This document shows positions 9,475 through 17,489 of a stretch of 64,000 nt of DNA, one piece after another (within the stretch, counting starts at the first letter, position 1; the number at the start of each line of letters is the position of its first letter). Under the pieces are notes generated by a model. The model worked only from the letters and a program-made list of their open reading frames with translations, made no database searches and had not been told where the DNA came from. The stretch lies in NCBI RefSeq assembly GCF_034377145.1, contig NZ_CP139711.1:69784-133783 (forward strand), given 5' to 3'. Source of the DNA: Sulfitobacter sp. OXR-159. Its GTDB lineage: Bacteria > Pseudomonadota > Alphaproteobacteria > Rhodobacterales > Rhodobacteraceae. The translations under genes and the position numbers were made by a program.

Positions 9475-10156
9475 GAAGATTCCAAACCGGTCCGGGACCG
9501 CTGTCTCGAACGAAGACAGGCTGGCGCGGTCGCGGCAGTTCGCCACGAGCGCCACGAAATATGCCGCGTTCGATCAGAGTACGGCGGAAGCGGTCGCGAC
9601 AGAAGGCCCAGCGGTAAAATCAGTGGTCAAGAATGAACCCCGGAAAGGGGAAAAGGCAGCCGCGGCTGAAACGGCGCGCATCAACTCGGGGGTATCCACC
9701 CAGCCGGTGGCGGATGATGCTTGCAGCACTCGCACCGAAGGGCAGTCTCGAACCTATTACGTGCGCATCGGAGCTGAGGATCAGGCACGGATTGAGGCGC
9801 TGGCAGAACGATCTGGCCTTGATCCGGACTACGTTCGGCGTGCCTTGATCAAAGCGGTTCGCGCCCGCATGCAAAACCTGCGCGACACCGCGACCTGGCA
9901 TGAGGTTGCCTCCGCTGCACGACCACGCCTGGCCGAGCCCAAAGGCACTGGTGCCCCCTTCATGAAATCGATGATCAGGCTCGACGCCGCCCATGTGGCG
10001 GCGCTGCAGACAAGCATTGATGACCCGCTCAACGTCTATGGGGTGACGCAGCTGTTATCCGCCTTCGGTAAGGCGCTGCTGCACTCCGAGATCGAAGAAC
10101 TCGCTCAAAAGATCAGCGGCATCGAAGCCCGGGCAGCGCGTCCTGATCCAGCGTAA
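9467..10156 (+). CDS. ParA partner protein, likely centromere-binding
   Basis: The ATG at 9467 overlaps the parA stop (9472-9474), so the genes are coupled; the open frame extends upstream but only inside parA. The 229-aa product has a polar, probably disordered N-terminal ~85 residues and then a ribbon-helix-helix-like segment (TYYVRIGAEDQARIEALAER). I recognise no named family. Position and this DNA-binding-like segment suggest the ParB-like adaptor of the preceding ParA. Confidence 0.7.
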   Translation: MARKIPNRSGTAVSNEDRLARSRQFATSATKYAAFDQSTAEAVATEGPAVKSVVKNEPRKGEKAAAAETARINSGVSTQPVADDACSTRTEGQSRTYYVRIGAEDQARIEALAERSGLDPDYVRRALIKAVRARMQNLRDTATWHEVASAARPRLAEPKGTGAPFMKSMIRLDAAHVAALQTSIDDPLNVYGVTQLLSAFGKALLHSEIEELAQKISGIEARAARPDPA

Positions 10157-10532
10157 AGGCATCGCGTGCGGTCACGACAGCGATCTGACCGCCCGCCTCG
10201 ATCATATCGATGAGCTGTGCCCATTCGGCAGGATCAGCATCCCGTTGCGTTGCGATCCCGTCCTGCACAGAAAAGGCAGCCTGCTCTCCGGTCGCCGCGA
10301 GAAAGACAATGCGTTGTGGCGCTTTGTCATCGCTGTGACGCGACAAAAAGTACGCATGGCTCTCGTTTGGGTTGTAGACACGGTCAGGATCGCAAACTAA
10401 GAGCAAGGTCCCGTCGTTTGCAGTCGCAGCATAGGTCTCCAGACCTCGCGACAAGCCGATCTCCCACTCGGCAGCGACAGCCGATGAAGCCGCGCCCAGA
10501 AAGAGCGCAATATGTAGAGGCCTGTAAAGCAA
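10113..10532 (-). CDS. Putative secreted hypothetical protein
   Basis: I do not recognise this gene. A TTG at 10532, 9 bp after a GGAG, would start a 139-aa protein with a classic signal peptide (LYRPLHIALFLGAASSAVAA, cleavage before EWE), giving a small periplasmic protein. The frame is open further upstream to about 10592, but that part overlaps a TATATA promoter-like stretch at about 10565. The 3' end overlaps the convergent partner gene by 44 bp. The start is uncertain. Confidence 0.5.
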   Translation of the reverse strand: MLYRPLHIALFLGAASSAVAAEWEIGLSRGLETYAATANDGTLLLVCDPDRVYNPNESHAYFLSRHSDDKAPQRIVFLAATGEQAAFSVQDGIATQRDADPAEWAQLIDMIEAGGQIAVVTARDAFTLDQDALPGLRCR

Positions 10533-10635
10533 GTTACTAAACTCCGTTTTGTGTTGGCCAAGCATATATAGGGACAGGCAGATACCTGCCACCTGATTAC
10601 TGCGGCTCCGACCAAATGGAGGTCAGGAGAAGAGC

Positions 10636-10815
10636 ATGAAGAAGTATGCGGGATACCCCGTCGAAGTCATTTGGACGACGGTAAACGGTGAAGACGTCGA
10701 GGTCGGCGTCGTATTCCAATGGAGCTGCGGCATGCGCCGTACCAGATGGTCCGATGACTTTGATCAGGCGGACGGCGCGAACCTGAGGTACGAGCCCTAT
10801 GAGGACGCGGGATAG
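10636..10815 (+). CDS. Small hypothetical protein (59 aa)
   Basis: This short frame begins MKKYAGYPVEVIWTT and ends YEPYEDAG. An AGGAG-type ribosome-binding site (GGTCAGGAGAAGAGC) precedes the ATG. It is acidic and carries no membrane segment. No family is recognised. Codon choice is ordinary for the region. Confidence 0.5.
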   Translation: MKKYAGYPVEVIWTTVNGEDVEVGVVFQWSCGMRRTRWSDDFDQADGANLRYEPYEDAG

Positions 10816-10974
10816 ACCGCCTCCAGCCCTAAAATGTTCGCAAGCGACCGGAGCAGGACACGATTGTGATCCGGGCCAATGACACCGAGAGAGGGAACAC
10901 GCGGGGCAGAGATCGTTGCAAAGGCGACGACGGTTTGTAACGCTACCAAAGAAGACCGATAGGAGACCCATGAG

Positions 10975-11244
10975 ATGAAAGAGATTTTCAACGTTGGCGA
11001 GACAATCTTGCTGGACGGCGCGCCGCTTGCACTGGTGACCCCCGATGGCGTCAAGGCCTGGATTGAAGACGGCGTTCAGCACAGCTTTCGCTATGACCAA
11101 GTGCGCGATCCGCTCAGCGGCGAGATGAAATACCGCTGTCTCTACGAGAAGTACGGGTCGGATATGCCGTTCGTGCTGGTAGGCAACCCTGACAGTGAAG
11201 AAGGCGCGCACGTTATTCTGTTCGACCAGAAGCCAGACGCATAG
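10975..11244 (+). CDS. Hypothetical protein (89 aa)
   Basis: This short acidic cytoplasmic-type protein begins MKEIFNVGETILLDG. It has a good ribosome-binding site (AGGAGACCC) just before the ATG. It follows the 59-aa gene in the same direction after 159 bp without a convincing gene. No family or motif is recognised. Confidence 0.5.
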   Translation: MKEIFNVGETILLDGAPLALVTPDGVKAWIEDGVQHSFRYDQVRDPLSGEMKYRCLYEKYGSDMPFVLVGNPDSEEGAHVILFDQKPDA

Positions 11245-11711
11245 CCCTTCGGAGTCTTATGCCAGGTGGCGAAGACTAGAGCCTCTCGGCTTCGCCCGGC
11301 GGCAGCGTCCACCTTGCAAGAGGGATGCAGACCCGTCAGGGCTGAAAGCGGATCGTGAAGGCGACCATGTGGCAAACGTTTTGGGATGGCTCAGGATGAG
11401 ACAGACCAAGACGTATTGGCACAGGAAGACAGCAAGGTCGGAATTCAGGGCGGAGCCTCAGCAGCCCGGCCCCGCTTACGGGGCTTGCCCATGTCGAAAC
11501 CTTCACCATTACAGTCACGCACATCGCAGCATGGAAGCCTATTTCGCAGGTGCAGCATCGTGTTCGGCCCACAAGAGACATTCGTTGGCCAGTATTACGC
11601 CGCACTGCAGCTTCCCCAGACCAGCCGATTGTGCGGGGCGCAGCATTTTGTCTGTCGGATTACCGGTGCCTGGGTACGAAGCCACCATCAGGCCCTTAAT
11701 GGCGGTACGTG
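11245..11711. other. Intergenic region with a dispersed repeat copy
   Basis: Frames open across these 467 bp on both strands lack ribosome-binding sites and family resemblance. The region holds one copy of an 85-bp repeat (11565-11649) shared with 13175-13259. I see nothing else in it. Confidence 0.45.
11565..11649. repeat. 85-bp dispersed repeat, copy A
   Basis: It starts CGGCCCACAAGAGAC and ends GCGCAGCATTTT. It aligns without gaps to 13175-13259: both ends are conserved and the middle is diverged, except for a shared TGCAG and a GTGC block. Both copies are intergenic. Confidence 0.55.
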
Positions 11712-12200
11712 TCAGCCTTGACACACGAAAGGTGATGTATGAATGGCAGGCTCGATTGCAGTGCCATCATTTTCGCTGGCGTGGCGATCGAAGGTCTTGA
11801 AGCCCGGGGGCAAGATTGTCCCGGCGCGTGCCTCTGAGACAAAGATATGCTTGCTGTTTTCAGGCGTTATCGAAATCGCTTCAGGATCATCCAGCGTTCC
11901 AATATAGATTCCGATCCGGTCGGACCAACGCTCAAAAGTCAGCGCCACCTTCGTTCCACAATCGGCGCAGAAATGGACATTTACATCTTTACCACTGCCT
12001 TCCGACGGCAATGTATAAATTGATGGGTTTTTTCCAATGAAAGTGAATGGCGCACGCTCGAATATGGGCTCGATCATTCTGTCAGACCCCGTAGCCCGCT
12101 GACAGAACCGGCAATAGCAGATGGTCACCCAAAGTGGATCACTTCCAGTGTCGTAACTGACATTACCGCAAAGGCAGCGGCCGTCATATCCAGTTGACAT
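11712..12200 (-). CDS. GFA-type (CENP-V/GFA domain) zinc protein
   Basis: This 162-aa protein has the cysteine pattern of the GFA (glutathione-dependent formaldehyde-activating-like) fold: CLCG near the N-terminus, CYCRFCQ near residue 30, and CADCG near residue 79, which bind two zinc ions. Most members have unknown substrates despite the family name. It lies 63 bp downstream of the reductase gene in the same direction and may be cotranscribed with it. These are ordinary metabolic genes rather than plasmid backbone. Confidence 0.85.
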   Translation of the reverse strand: MSTGYDGRCLCGNVSYDTGSDPLWVTICYCRFCQRATGSDRMIEPIFERAPFTFIGKNPSIYTLPSEGSGKDVNVHFCADCGTKVALTFERWSDRIGIYIGTLDDPEAISITPENSKHIFVSEARAGTILPPGFKTFDRHASENDGTAIEPAIHTSPFVCQG

Positions 12201-12263
12201 ATTCTACTTCCTCGAGAGTCGGCATGCGGGCCGACATGTTTTCCGATGGCATAAGCGGGACGT

Positions 12264-13073
12264 TCAACTTTCTGTCTGTCCGATGACCCGTGTTTTCGAG
12301 ACAGCTGCGTCCAGCGCTTCCGCTATCTCTGCCGTGATAGAGGAGTGGTTCATCGCCTCAAGACCGGCGGCGGTCGTTCCGGCATAGCCGATCATCCACT
12401 TTACGTGGTCAGCGGGCGTCATTTCGCCGTCCGACATCATCGTCCCCGCACCCAGGAACAGTTGGCGAATTGCGCGGTCCGCAATTTTAGGCGGAATACC
12501 CCGATGCACGGCGTAATCCACCATTGCCGCGGCGTAGAAGGCGACAAATCCGGGCACCGGCCCGGTTATCGCGGTAAAGCATTCGATCTGCGCTTCGCTG
12601 TCGACCTCATCAGTAAGTCCGCACGCCGCAAAAATCGTCGACACAAGTGCACGGTCTTCGTCGGTCACATCGGCGCTGGCGAACCATGGCGAATACGCCA
12701 GAGACGCTTGGGCCGCAGGACTGCTCATGGCACGAATGGCGCGGTTCGCACCGGTGATCCGCACCAGCTCAGCCAGCGCAATTCCTGCCATGACGGACAG
12801 AACAAGCTTGCCCGACGCATCCACACAGATGCCCGGCGCCGATGCCGGCGGGACGGCCAGCAGTATGACATCGCATCGGTCGGCGAGTTCCTGATTGCTG
12901 CTGGTCACGTTCACGCCTGGATGATCTGCGAAGGCGCCTGCAGTTCCGCTTCTGTTTGAGAGCCACAGATGTTCAGGGGCCACAACGTTTCTATCGAGAA
13001 GTGCAACCGCGATCGCCTTCCCGAGCATGCCCGTACCGCCGACAATTCCGATCGCCCGATCAGTCTTGGTCAT
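12264..13073 (-). CDS. Pyrroline-5-carboxylate reductase-like protein
   Basis: This 269-aa protein has an N-terminal Rossmann NAD(P) motif (GIVGGTGMLGKA) and the ProC-family segments VLLAVPP, SVMAGI and a C-terminal dimerization region with SDGEMTPAD. ProC enzymes reduce pyrroline-5-carboxylate to proline. Sequence drift at the conserved C-terminal substrate-binding region suggests it may act on a related imine, so I do not assign proC. It is followed by a GFA-type gene. Confidence 0.8.
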   Translation of the reverse strand: MTKTDRAIGIVGGTGMLGKAIAVALLDRNVVAPEHLWLSNRSGTAGAFADHPGVNVTSSNQELADRCDVILLAVPPASAPGICVDASGKLVLSVMAGIALAELVRITGANRAIRAMSSPAAQASLAYSPWFASADVTDEDRALVSTIFAACGLTDEVDSEAQIECFTAITGPVPGFVAFYAAAMVDYAVHRGIPPKIADRAIRQLFLGAGTMMSDGEMTPADHVKWMIGYAGTTAAGLEAMNHSSITAEIAEALDAAVSKTRVIGQTES

Positions 13074-13174
13074 CCGGCCCTCCTTCCTGTCAACGTGACC
13101 CCGATGGGCTCACGAGTGATAGAAGCTTGCGCGAAACCGTGTCTATTTACAACAACGCGCCAGACAGACGCCAG

Positions 13175-13259
13175 CGGCCCACAAGAGACTTTCGATCGTC
13201 AATCTGGTGCCGCGATGCAGTTTTCGCATTGCGGCCGTTCGTGCAGAGCGCAGCATTTT
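13175..13259. repeat. 85-bp dispersed repeat, copy B
   Basis: This is the second copy of the repeat at 11565-11649, in the same orientation and of identical length. It lies upstream of the reductase gene and 28 bp before the IS30 end. Conservation of both ends with variation in the middle suggests a structured or protein-bound element rather than recent duplication. Confidence 0.55.
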
Positions 13260-13287
13260 TACTGGTAAAACTTCGGTCTGCGGGTGC

Positions 13288-14508
13288 GGATTCAACGGAT
13301 CGCCGCAACACACTGGGCGAACTTCTCTGCTGGTGTTTCGTATTGCAAGGTCTTTCTCGGGCGCTCATTGAGCTGTCTGGCAACCGCACTGAGTTGCGCT
13401 TGACTGTAGCTCGACATATCGAGGCCACGTGGGAAGTACTGCCTGAGAAGCCGGTTGGTGTTCTCGTTGCTGCCACGTTGCCAGGGCGATTGGGGATCAC
13501 AAAAGAAGACGTCGATCTTCGTGGCCATGGTGAACTTTACGTGGTCCGTCATCTCAGAGCCCCGATCCCATGTCAGCGACCGGTAAAGCTCTTTGGGCAG
13601 CTTGCGGGATTGCTTGATTAGGGCGGTGATGACGCTTTTCGTGTCTTTGTTCGCGACCTTCGCCAGCATCACGAAGCGGGAATGCCGCTCAACAAGCGTG
13701 GCGATGTAGCTGTTATTGGCCCCAACGATCAGGTCTCCCTCCCAGTGGCCAGGCACGGCGCGATCCTCGATCTCGGGCGGGCGTTCGCTGATCGGCACTG
13801 CATCCTTGATCTTGCGCAGTTTCAGTCCCTTCTGGGTCGCATGCCGGGACCTGCGGATGGCGCGTGGGCTGCGCAGGCATTGCTGAAGTTCTTTCTTCAA
13901 AACACCCCGCGTCTGCACATAAAGGCTGCGATAGATGGTCTCGTGGCTCACACGGTCTCGCTCTTCTTTCGGATGCCTGCGCATCAGCCATCCCGCGATC
14001 TGCTGAGGCGACCACTTCAGCCGCAGCTTTCGGGCAATGAACCGACACAAGTGTGCGTTGAAGGAGAGCTTACAGGCTTTGGGCCGCCTTGCGCAGTCCC
14101 AGGCGCGTTGATCCGACAACGCCGCGCGATACGCTTTGCGCCCTCCGTTCCGGCGAACTTCCCGGCTGATTGTCGAAGGAGAACGCCGAAGATCACTTGC
14201 AATCGACCGCAAAGACCTGTCCAGAGCCAACCCACGGGAAATCTCTTCGCGCTCCTCAAGGCTCAAGGCCAGCCGAGACCGGGTGCGCGCAGGCGGGCGA
14301 ATGCCACCGGTCAGAGCCAGATGCGGAAAGATCGATGAAGATGCCCGATCAAACCTGCGGCCAATAGAACTCAGTGACTCGCCTCGTTGCCACCGATCCC
14401 ACATCTCAGACTTCTGCTTGTCGGTGTAGAACGTCCTCGTCCGATACTTCATCTTCAACACTCCATCTTTCCAAAAAGATTAAAGCGTTGCGACCACCCG
14501 TTGAATCC
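13288..14508 (-). mobile_element. IS30-family insertion sequence
   Basis: This 1.22-kb element is bounded by imperfect inverted repeats, 13288-13311 and 14485-14508, that match at 20 of 24 positions (GGATTCAACGG at each tip). It holds one intact transposase gene. I could not fix a target duplication; IS30 elements make only 2-3 bp. Confidence 0.85.
13292..14452 (-). CDS. IS30-family transposase
   Basis: This ~386-aa transposase is intact. The N-terminal HTH region includes SPSTISREVRRNGG, the IS30 signature. The C-terminal DDE integrase domain includes GHWEGDLIVG, LTWDRGSEM and NENTNRLLRQYFPRG. The ATG at 14452 was chosen over a GTG three codons earlier. Its stop lies inside the left inverted repeat, as is usual for compact IS elements. 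Confidence 0.92.
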   Translation of the reverse strand: MKYRTRTFYTDKQKSEMWDRWQRGESLSSIGRRFDRASSSIFPHLALTGGIRPPARTRSRLALSLEEREEISRGLALDRSLRSIASDLRRSPSTISREVRRNGGRKAYRAALSDQRAWDCARRPKACKLSFNAHLCRFIARKLRLKWSPQQIAGWLMRRHPKEERDRVSHETIYRSLYVQTRGVLKKELQQCLRSPRAIRRSRHATQKGLKLRKIKDAVPISERPPEIEDRAVPGHWEGDLIVGANNSYIATLVERHSRFVMLAKVANKDTKSVITALIKQSRKLPKELYRSLTWDRGSEMTDHVKFTMATKIDVFFCDPQSPWQRGSNENTNRLLRQYFPRGLDMSSYSQAQLSAVARQLNERPRKTLQYETPAEKFAQCVAAIR

Positions 14509-14527
14509 TCAGGGACAAAGCCGCCCG

Positions 14528-14812
14528 TCACTCGGCCTTGCTGAACTCCCGCGCGAGAATTTCCCGCGCATGCGCGACCCCTTCTGGGGTCAGGCTCAGC
14601 GATTTCGCCTTGTTTTTGGGATCAAAAATCAGGCCTTTCTCGAAAAGCCGGTTGGTGATGGCCCAATCGATTCCCTTCCAGACCTGATCGCCGTAATGCA
14701 GCGTCAGGCTAAGGATCGCGAGAGCCGCATCATCGATCTTGTCAGTGTCGAGTGCCATCTCCCCCTCGTTTTCCTGTGTCTGCCCGCTTTTCGAACCGCG
14801 GCCGCGCATCAT
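14528..14812 (-). CDS. DUF6429 family protein
   Basis: This 94-aa protein has the core DTDKIDDAALAIL, WKGIDWAITNRLFEKG and KAKSLSLTPEG, which matches the DUF6429 family of small plasmid and phage proteins with a winged-helix look. The ATG at 14812 overlaps the stop of the WGR gene (ATGA). An internal ATG at 14758 directly after GGGGGAG would give the usual shorter form. Function unknown. Confidence 0.75.
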   Translation of the reverse strand: MMRGRGSKSGQTQENEGEMALDTDKIDDAALAILSLTLHYGDQVWKGIDWAITNRLFEKGLIFDPKNKAKSLSLTPEGVAHAREILAREFSKAE

Positions 14813-15066
14813 GCATAACCCCGGCGCTTCTTTATCGCCGCAAGTTTCATCAGCGCGGTTACGGCGCGCCCTTCATCTGGATGCTGCTCAATCATCATCT
14901 GCCCGCGCGCGCCAATGCGGCCCCATTCGCGCACCAAGCTGGCGCCCCCAAAGAGATCGGGCTGAATGCTCATGCGGTAAAACCGCCGCATGTTGCAGGC
15001 TGGATCGATCCGCCGCATCTGCAGGTCGGTCGGGAACACCTCAAGTTGAGCGACAGAGTGAGACAT
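14809..15066 (-). CDS. WGR-domain protein
   Basis: This ~85-aa protein is essentially a stand-alone WGR domain: RMSIQPDLFGGASLVREWGRIGARGQ, with the W-G-R triad. Such domains bind nucleic acid in PARPs, and bacterial stand-alone versions are common in alphaproteobacterial plasmid backbones. The ATG at 15066 was chosen over one nine codons upstream. It is coupled to the downstream DUF6429 gene. Confidence 0.85.
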   Translation of the reverse strand: MSHSVAQLEVFPTDLQMRRIDPACNMRRFYRMSIQPDLFGGASLVREWGRIGARGQMMIEQHPDEGRAVTALMKLAAIKKRRGYA

Positions 15067-15151
15067 ATCGTGATCCAGCAGGCTTTCTTCCAAAATATCA
15101 GGTGGAAGCCTGCTCTTCCACCTCGATTTCCCCGCGAGGGGAAAAGGGGGC

Positions 15152-16084
15152 TCATGCCCCCTTCTCGAACTTCATGACCGGGATGCCCAGCTTCTTGGCC
15201 TTGTCGGCGAGGTTCTCCTGGATGCCGGTGCCCGGGAAGACGAGAACACCCACCGGCAGCACCTCCAGCATGGCGTCGTTGCGCTTGAAGGGGGCAGCCT
15301 TGGCGTGCTTGGTCCAGTCAGGTTTGAAGGCGACCTGCGTCACGCCCCGAGCCTCGGCCCATTTGGCGGCAATGAGTTCTGCGCCCTTCGGGCTGCCACC
15401 GTGCAGAAGAACCATGTCGGGATATTTGGTCCGGACCTGATCGAGCTTGCCCCAGATCAGGCGGTGATCGTTGAAGTCGGTCCCGCCAGTGAGGGCGACC
15501 TTGGGGCCTGCGGGCAGCATCACCTCGGTTTCCGCGCGGCGCTTGGCGGCCAGGAAATCGCGGCTGTCGATCAGCGCTGCGGTCATGTGCTGGCGGTTCA
15601 CCATCGAGCCGGTGCGGGGGCGCCAGGTGGATCCCGTGTGATGGACGAACTCGGTCGCGGCGTGATCGCGCATCATGTCCATGCAGTTGCGTCGTTCGAT
15701 CAGCGTCAGGCCTTCGGCCGTCAGGCGCTCAAGCTCGGTGGATTTCACCTCGGAGCCGTCCTGCTCCCGCTGAAGGCGGCGCTGTGCCTGCTCGTTCTCG
15801 TCGAGCGACCGCTCAATCCTCGCCGTGGCGCGGTGAAAGAGGTTGACCTGGCCCCAGAGCACCTCTTCGAGGTCGGGTTCCATGCGGGTGTCTTCCAGGG
15901 TCGCAACGAGGGCGTCGAAGATGTCGGCGACGGCGACGGCGAGGCGCTGCCCATCGGGCATCGGGCGCGGATCGGGCTCGTCAAAGGGGCGATAGCCGTA
16001 GAGCTGGAGCTCGTCGAGCGCATGGGCGGTCTGGGATGCGCTATGGGCGGGTTCATACGCGTCGTCGTGGGTATGGATCGTCAT
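15152..16084 (-). CDS. DUF2493 family (SLOG-like) protein
   Basis: In this 310-aa protein the C-terminal ~120 residues (from VALTGGTDFNDH) form the DUF2493 domain, a Rossmannoid SLOG-type fold with VLLHGGSPKGAE and VLVFPGTGIQENL. SLOG proteins bind nucleotide ligands, and some act in phage defence. The N-terminal ~180 residues are helical. The gene sits in the minus-strand backbone between Toprim and WGR genes and is preceded by a long structured leader. Confidence 0.85.
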   Translation of the reverse strand: MTIHTHDDAYEPAHSASQTAHALDELQLYGYRPFDEPDPRPMPDGQRLAVAVADIFDALVATLEDTRMEPDLEEVLWGQVNLFHRATARIERSLDENEQAQRRLQREQDGSEVKSTELERLTAEGLTLIERRNCMDMMRDHAATEFVHHTGSTWRPRTGSMVNRQHMTAALIDSRDFLAAKRRAETEVMLPAGPKVALTGGTDFNDHRLIWGKLDQVRTKYPDMVLLHGGSPKGAELIAAKWAEARGVTQVAFKPDWTKHAKAAPFKRNDAMLEVLPVGVLVFPGTGIQENLADKAKKLGIPVMKFEKGA

Positions 16085-16454
16085 CGGTTTCTTGCCTCCG
16101 GGCCTGTCTCATCCGCGCGACAACCCGCGCGGCCTTCATGGGCTGCGAAAGCTGTCACTGGGGACGCCCCTTCACCCCGCCTTCGGGGCCGGAACGCATG
16201 TGGAGGAGGGCGGCAGGCAAGCTATTTGTTTCGCGATGCAAAGCGGGGGCTCGTCCCCCGCGGCGGAAATAGCTTGCCTGCCGCCCTTGATGAGGCGTCC
16301 CCTTTGACGGCCGCCTGCCCATCTCTTGAAGGCCGCTCGTGTGTCGGGTGGATGAGATTTACCCGGGAAGAGGCAAAGGTGATGATCCACACCCGCGACA
16401 GGACTGCAGGACCCCTACCCCCTCTGCCCCTGACCGCCCCCTGCGCGATGCGGC
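16085..16454. other. Structured leader region between Toprim and DUF2493 genes
   Basis: There is no gene in these 370 bp. They hold a small hairpin at 16113-16132 (CCGCGCG / CGCGCGG) and a large nested hairpin at 16208-16286, outside which GGACGCC and GGCGTCC also pair. The region would form the 5' leader of the DUF2493 transcript. Confidence 0.55.
16208..16286. repeat. Nested hairpin with perfect 20-bp arms
   Basis: The outer arms 16208-16227 and 16267-16286 are perfectly complementary over 20 bases. Inside them, GCGGGGG (16243-16249) pairs with CCCCCGC (16255-16261). There is no T-run on either side, so a simple terminator is unlikely. A structured RNA leader, a protein-binding cruciform, or a single-stranded-DNA promoter of the kind known from plasmid leading regions are possible. 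Confidence 0.6.
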
Positions 16455-17486
16455 TCAGCCCAACAGGCGTTGGCGATCCTCAAGCCCGATCTGCCCTGCC
16501 AGATGCTGGCGCAGCGCCTCCTTGCCGTTCGCGCGGAGATCATCGTTGAAGTCCCCGAGCCCTGGTTCCAACACCCGAACGGCAATCCCGACCTCGGTTG
16601 CTCTGGCGCTCAACCTCTCTGCCGCGCGTTGCCCGGCCGGATCGCGGTCGATGGCGATGTAAAGGCGCTGCAGCCCCTCCGGCAACTGGACCGCCCCGAG
16701 GTGACCCGACGAGAGAGCCGCCCAGACGGGAAGGCCGGAGGCCGCCTCGGAAAGGGACAGCATGGTCTCGATGCCTTCGCCGACCACGAGGATGTTGTGC
16801 TGCGGGGTCAGCCTGACGGCATTGCCCAGGAGGTGACCCATGGCCCGCCGCTGCGTCTCGACCTCCGCCTTCCCCTGTCCGTCAGGTGCCAACCAGGTGC
16901 GATGCACACCCTGCAAGGCCCCTGCCCCATCGGTGACCGCAGCTATCAGCGCCGGTCTGGGGATGCTCCGGGTCTGGCCCTCATCCCGATGCCAGCACTT
17001 CGGGTGGAAGCGCAGCGCGCTCATCGTGCCGCCTTGGGTGATGCCTCGGGAGCGGAGGTAGGTGTCGGCAAGCGTGCCTGCGACCGGCACCGAGGCTGCA
17101 AACAATCGCGCCGCCGCCGCTGGCGTGCCACCGGGGGCTTTGGCCTTCTTCGGCACTGGCGTATTCGGGAGGACCGGCTGCGGACGGCCAAGATGCGCTC
17201 GGGCCTCGGCCAGAAGATCGGGAAAGCGCGAGATCCCGGTTCGCTCGCGGATGATGTCGAGGAGATCGCCATGCTGTCCGACAGCCGCGTCCTGCCATTT
17301 GCCACGGGCTCCCGGTCCTGATGTGGGTCCAGTCAGCCGCACGAAGAGCGACCGGCCGGGGTTGTTCTGCAAATCGCCGACGATCCAGTAGGACCCTTCC
17401 CGCCGTCCGGCGGGAAGGTAGGCGCGACACACGCTCTCTGCGTTCTCCGCCAGAGCGCGGATCACATCTTCAGTCTCGGAATACAT
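16455..17486 (-). CDS. Toprim-domain primase-like protein
   Basis: This 343-aa protein has an N-terminal primase-like/zinc-binding region of the DUF7146 type (LPAGRREGSYWIVGDLQ) and a C-terminal Toprim domain with VVGEGIETML, where the Glu is catalytic, and the IAIDRDPAGQ DxD motif. Such proteins resemble phage and plasmid primases without the helicase. The start is 3 bp after the stop of the large methyltransferase/helicase gene, so the two are coupled. Confidence 0.85.
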   Translation of the reverse strand: MYSETEDVIRALAENAESVCRAYLPAGRREGSYWIVGDLQNNPGRSLFVRLTGPTSGPGARGKWQDAAVGQHGDLLDIIRERTGISRFPDLLAEARAHLGRPQPVLPNTPVPKKAKAPGGTPAAAARLFAASVPVAGTLADTYLRSRGITQGGTMSALRFHPKCWHRDEGQTRSIPRPALIAAVTDGAGALQGVHRTWLAPDGQGKAEVETQRRAMGHLLGNAVRLTPQHNILVVGEGIETMLSLSEAASGLPVWAALSSGHLGAVQLPEGLQRLYIAIDRDPAGQRAAERLSARATEVGIAVRVLEPGLGDFNDDLRANGKEALRQHLAGQIGLEDRQRLLG

Positions 17487-17489
17487 GGC

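Noticed and set aside
15305..16549. A 414-codon plus-strand open frame over the DUF2493 gene
   Set aside because: It runs through the DUF2493 coding sequence and the hairpin leader, and has no recognisable domain; shadow frame.
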